9,284 nt of DNA from CBDHFQ01 sp965262565. Its GTDB lineage: Bacteria > Bacteroidota > Bacteroidia > J057. Shown piece after piece: positions 6,321 through 9,284 of the stretch. A program made the translations under genes and the position numbers. The stretch's first letter is position 1. Each line of letters starts with the position of its first letter. The notes under the pieces were generated by a model. That model saw only the letters and a list, made by a program, of their open reading frames with translations. It did not search any database and was not told where the DNA came from. The stretch is taken from assembly GCA_965262565.1 (NCBI GenBank), contig CBDHFQ010000010.1:1-9284 (forward strand). The letters are read 5' to 3'.

Positions 6321-6902
6321 GTGCCAAAGGTAAAACGATTTAATAAAGAAGAAGTATTGGAAAAAGCGATGACGCTCTTTTGGAAAAAAGGGTATCATCA
6401 AACCTCTATTCAGGATATGGTAGCATATCTGGAGATCAGCAGATCCAGTTTATATGATACCTTTGGAGGAAAACGGAAACTCTTCTATCGAGCTTTTGAC
6501 CGCTATAGAATTTCTCACTATGAGGGCCTTCAACATTTTCTCCATGAACAACAGCAGATAAAAATAACTTTGAGAGGTATATTTGAGAGAGTTATCATGA
6601 TGAACGATGCTGATGTAGAATGTAAAGGGTGCCTCATCGCCAATTCAACGACAGAATTACTGCCAGACGATCCTTTTCTCCAAAATATCATCACTGAACA
6701 CAAGCAGAACATGGAAGGCTTATTCTGTGAATTTCTTCAGAAAGGCATTAACTCGGGAGAAATTCCTAAGGGGAAAGACATCAAGACGATTTCCCGTTTA
6801 CTCTATACTTTGTTGACCGGTATTCGAGTGGTAGGAAAGACAAAGCCGCAAGTGAAAGAGTCTATGGCAAGTGTAGATACAATACTCTCCTTGTTAGACT
6901 GA
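6321..6902 (+). CDS. TetR/AcrR-family transcriptional repressor
   Basis: A 193-residue repressor. The N-terminal TetR DNA-binding domain covers about 8-55: VLEKAMTLFWKKGYHQTSIQDM, then the recognition-helix region LEISRSSLYDTFGGKRKLF (38-56). The C-terminal ligand and dimer domain includes the segment CKGCLIANSTTELLPDD (101-117), similar to the GCLxxNxxxE motif of one TetR C-terminal subfamily. C101 and C104 could be redox- or electrophile-sensitive; that is only inference. The start is GTG at 6321, giving MPKVKRFNKEEVLEKA; no in-frame ATG lies nearby upstream, and length and N-terminus are normal for the family. It closes a cluster with two small membrane proteins, which are its likely targets. 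A strong palindrome lies just before its start. Confidence 0.92.
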   Translation: MPKVKRFNKEEVLEKAMTLFWKKGYHQTSIQDMVAYLEISRSSLYDTFGGKRKLFYRAFDRYRISHYEGLQHFLHEQQQIKITLRGIFERVIMMNDADVECKGCLIANSTTELLPDDPFLQNIITEHKQNMEGLFCEFLQKGINSGEIPKGKDIKTISRLLYTLLTGIRVVGKTKPQVKESMASVDTILSLLD

Positions 6903-7040
6903 ACATTATTTGTGAGAATCACTACGCACAAGGACGGATGTTACCTTTGATCCCCATTAATTTATTGTTTGTACTAATGATGAGAACCATTTGATCATTT
7001 ATAGATATATTAGATTACTACTTGCTTAATCGTACCTTCC
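6903..7040. other. Intergenic gap before the sulfatases, presumably holding their promoter
   Basis: These 138 AT-rich bases separate the TetR module from the sulfatases. TACCTTTG at 6942-6949 matches the Bacteroidota -7 consensus, but no TTG lies about 20 bases upstream (the nearest TTTG, 6909-6912, is 29 bases away). I see no convincing terminator or operator. Confidence 0.4.
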
Positions 7041-8495
7041 ATGAAGAACTACTCCCTTTTCGCTTTATGTCTCATCAGCCTTGTAATCGCTTGCCAGGCT
7101 CCCGAATCCCAATCAGAGGAAGATAAACCGCTAAATGTCATCATTATTTTTACAGATGATCAAGGATATGGGGATGTGGGAAGCTACGGAGCTACAGGTT
7201 TCGAAACGCCACAGTTAGATCGTCTGGCCAGAGAGGGGATGCGATTTACCCACCACTATTCTGCCCAGCCTGTTTGCAGTGCTTCCAGAGCAGGATTATT
7301 GACAGGTTGCTACCCCAACCGAATAGGCATTTCAGGGGCTCTATTTCCTTATCACAAGATTGGGTTGAATCCAGATGAAACGACCCTGGCGGAGATTCTC
7401 AAAGAAAAAGGATATGCTACCGCCATCTATGGGAAGTGGCATTTGGGCCATCACGAAAAATTTCTTCCCCTTCAACATGGATTTGATGAATATGTAGGCG
7501 TTCCCTATTCCAATGACATGTGGCCCATTAAACTCGATGGAACGAAAGCAAAACCAGGAGAAGGAAGAGGAGATTTTCCTCCTTTACCTTTAGTAGAAGG
7601 GAACGAAACCATAGAAGAGATCCATTCATATGCAGGACAGGATAAGCTCAGTACTTTATATACAGAAAAGGCGGTAGATTTTATTCAGCGCAATGCGGAT
7701 AATCCTTTCTTTTTATATGTTCCTCATACTATGCCACATGTTCCCTTGGGGGTATCTGAGAAATACCGAGGGAAAAGTGAGCAAGGAATGTATGGGGATG
7801 TGATGATGGAGTTAGATTGGTCGGTAGGTCAAATCATAGATGCATTGGAACAGGAAGGAATAACAGATCATACCTTAATTATATTTACGACAGACAATGG
7901 CCCGTGGCTAAATTATGGGAATCATGCCGGATCATCGGGAGGACTGAGAGAAGGGAAAACGACGAGTTGGGAAGGAGGCCAACGAGTACCTTTTATCGTT
8001 AAGTGGCCCGGCCAAACGCCTCCCGGAAGTGTGTGCAATAAACTGTCCTGCACGATTGATATTTTACCTACTGTTACTGAAATCGTAGGAGGGAATTTGC
8101 CTGAGAATAAAATTGATGGAGTGAGTTTAGTCCAATTATGGAAAGGGAACTTCGAAGCTGAACCCAGAAAGGATTTATATTATTATTATGGTAAAAATAA
8201 CTTGAATGCTGTTCGAAAAGGAAATTGGAAGCTCGTCTTTCCACACACCTTCGGATCATATCATACTTTACCTGGAAATGACGGGAAAGGTGGGCCTAGA
8301 ATACAGACTGAAGTGGAAGAATTAGAATTATACGATCTGACCCGAGATCCCGGAGAAGAATACAATGTGATAGAATTATATCCCGAAAAAGTGGCTGAGC
8401 TTCAGGAAGTGGCAGCTAAAGCAAGGGAAGAACTGGGAGATTTAAACCAGGATATGGAAACGGGAAGTGAAAATCGGCCTATAGGAGCATTGTAA
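7041..8495 (+). CDS. Lipoprotein sulfatase (arylsulfatase family, Cys-type)
   Basis: A 484-residue sulfatase that removes sulfate esters, probably from a sulfated glycan. The signal peptide ends in a lipobox VIAC (Cys18), so it should be lipid-anchored. The metal site includes D39/D40 in IIIFTDDQGYGDVG. The catalytic motif is CSASRAGLLTG, with C79, to be oxidised to formylglycine, and R83. Other family residues are K132 and H134 in YGKWHLGHH, H228 in VPHTMPHVPL, D284/N285 in FTTDNGPW, and K305 in LREGKTTSWEGG. The C-terminal LYDLTRDPGEEYNV segment is standard. The length is complete. It is followed after 21 bases by a second sulfatase. The substrate cannot be read from sequence. Maturation needs an FGE or anSME enzyme encoded elsewhere. 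Confidence 0.95.
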   Translation: MKNYSLFALCLISLVIACQAPESQSEEDKPLNVIIIFTDDQGYGDVGSYGATGFETPQLDRLAREGMRFTHHYSAQPVCSASRAGLLTGCYPNRIGISGALFPYHKIGLNPDETTLAEILKEKGYATAIYGKWHLGHHEKFLPLQHGFDEYVGVPYSNDMWPIKLDGTKAKPGEGRGDFPPLPLVEGNETIEEIHSYAGQDKLSTLYTEKAVDFIQRNADNPFFLYVPHTMPHVPLGVSEKYRGKSEQGMYGDVMMELDWSVGQIIDALEQEGITDHTLIIFTTDNGPWLNYGNHAGSSGGLREGKTTSWEGGQRVPFIVKWPGQTPPGSVCNKLSCTIDILPTVTEIVGGNLPENKIDGVSLVQLWKGNFEAEPRKDLYYYYGKNNLNAVRKGNWKLVFPHTFGSYHTLPGNDGKGGPRIQTEVEELELYDLTRDPGEEYNVIELYPEKVAELQEVAAKAREELGDLNQDMETGSENRPIGAL

Positions 8496-8516
8496 TTCAT
8501 TTTCATCCCATTGAGT

Positions 8517-9284
8517 ATGAATATATCGATGACATCAACTATTCCTATCCGAATATGCGGAATGATCCTTCTTCTCAGTCTCATCTCTTGTGAAGAAAGA
8601 CAGAACCATCCATCAGCCAAAGAGCGTTTACCTAATCTAGTCATTATTTATTGTGATGATTTGGGCTATGGGGATATTGGCCCTTATGGAAATACCGTTC
8701 ATCGGACCCCACACCTGGATCGAATGGCCGAAGAAGGAGTGCTCATAAACGATTTTTATGTGACAAGTGGAGTTTGTACTCCTTCCCGCTCAAGTCTGAT
8801 GACAGCATGCTATTCCCAACGCATTGATATGCACGTGAATGCTCGACCACCAGGTGCTGTGGGGCGTCAGGTGCTGTTTCCCAGAGCGCACAAAGGATTA
8901 CATCCCGATGAATTTACGATAGCTGAAATGTTGAAAGCTAAGGGATATGCTACGGCTTGCATAGGAAAGTGGCATTTAGGAGATCAAGCAGAATTTCTCC
9001 CCACCCGACAAGGCTTTGATGAATATTATGGGATCCCTTATTCCAATGATATGAACCGCGATTTTTGTCCTCTACCCTTAATGCGAAATGAGACGGTGAT
9101 AGAAGCACCCGTTGATCAACACACCATCACGGAACGATATACAACGGAAGCTATACAATTTATGGAGTCCCATCGGGAAGGACCGTTTTTTCTGTATCTC
9201 CCTCACGCCATGACTCATAATCCTCTTCACGCGGGAGAGGCATTTAGAGGGAAGTCAGCGAACGGAATTTATGGAGATGCGGTC
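8517..9284 (+). CDS. Second lipoprotein sulfatase (3' partial)
   Basis: The first 256 residues of a sulfatase that runs past the window end without a stop. Start ATG is 8517, with a second in-frame ATG at 8529. The signal peptide (RICGMILLLSL) ends in a lipobox LISC (Cys25). Family residues are D47/D48 in IIYCDDLGYGDIG, catalytic C87 and R91 in VCTPSRSSLMTA, K151 and H153 in IGKWHLGD, and H230 in LPHAMTHNPL. The usual TG after the signature is TA here. It is a clear paralog of the sulfatase before it (both share GFDEY and PYSNDM), but its inter-motif loops differ in length. The C-terminal metal and substrate residues lie outside the window. Tight spacing suggests co-transcription with the first sulfatase. 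Confidence 0.93.
   Translation, partial: MNISMTSTIPIRICGMILLLSLISCEERQNHPSAKERLPNLVIIYCDDLGYGDIGPYGNTVHRTPHLDRMAEEGVLINDFYVTSGVCTPSRSSLMTACYSQRIDMHVNARPPGAVGRQVLFPRAHKGLHPDEFTIAEMLKAKGYATACIGKWHLGDQAEFLPTRQGFDEYYGIPYSNDMNRDFCPLPLMRNETVIEAPVDQHTITERYTTEAIQFMESHREGPFFLYLPHAMTHNPLHAGEAFRGKSANGIYGDAV

Noticed and set aside
6942..6949. TACCTTTG as a promoter -7 element for the sulfatases
   Set aside because: It matches TAnnTTTG, but there is no TTG at the expected distance upstream, so it is only noted in the intergenic entry.

Overview
The window looks like chromosomal DNA from a member of the Bacteroidota, probably a free-living or marine Cytophagales-type bacterium. This is inferred from gene content and style. 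The DNA is AT-rich, starts lack clear Shine-Dalgarno sequences, and there is a TPR-histidine kinase paired with a LytTR response regulator. There are short lipoprotein signals (VIAC, LISC), 'GQ'/'AQ' signal-peptide ends, and clustered sulfatases of the kind used on marine or host sulfated glycans. No species can be named from sequence alone. Every gene I support is on the + strand.

Layout. (1) Bases 2-2286 hold a two-component pair: the 3' part of a TPR/HisKA_2 histidine kinase, overlapping by ATGA the start of a REC-LytTR response regulator. (2) Bases 2287-2559 are non-coding and carry a near-perfect Fur/PerR-type box (2482-2496). (3) Bases 2560-5147 hold three closely spaced genes: a DJ-1/PfpI (Hsp31-like) protein, an exported SMP-30/gluconolactonase-family protein and a DUF481-like outer-membrane barrel. 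They may form one metal- or peroxide-responsive operon. (4) Bases 5148-5375 are non-coding and hold a candidate promoter surrounded by three inverted repeats. (5) Bases 5376-6902 hold a small four-helix membrane protein, a DoxX-like membrane protein and a TetR-family repressor. A 23-bp near-palindrome sits just before the repressor's GTG start. (6) Bases 7041-9284 hold two tandem lipoprotein sulfatases; the second runs off the window end.

How the parts may work together. The kinase and regulator are a complete phosphorelay unit apart from the missing kinase N-terminus. The 5376-6902 cluster looks like a self-controlled TetR module: two small membrane proteins and their repressor, with operator-like dyads at both the candidate promoter and the repressor start. 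The sulfatases share active-site motifs but differ in the loops between them, which suggests different sulfate-ester substrates. No SusC/SusD pair, glycoside hydrolase or sulfatase-maturing enzyme is visible here.

No RNA genes, insertion sequences, CRISPR arrays or clear signs of recent transfer were seen. The features most worth following are the Fur-like box and the dyad-rich control regions of the TetR module. I found no convincing wholly new system.
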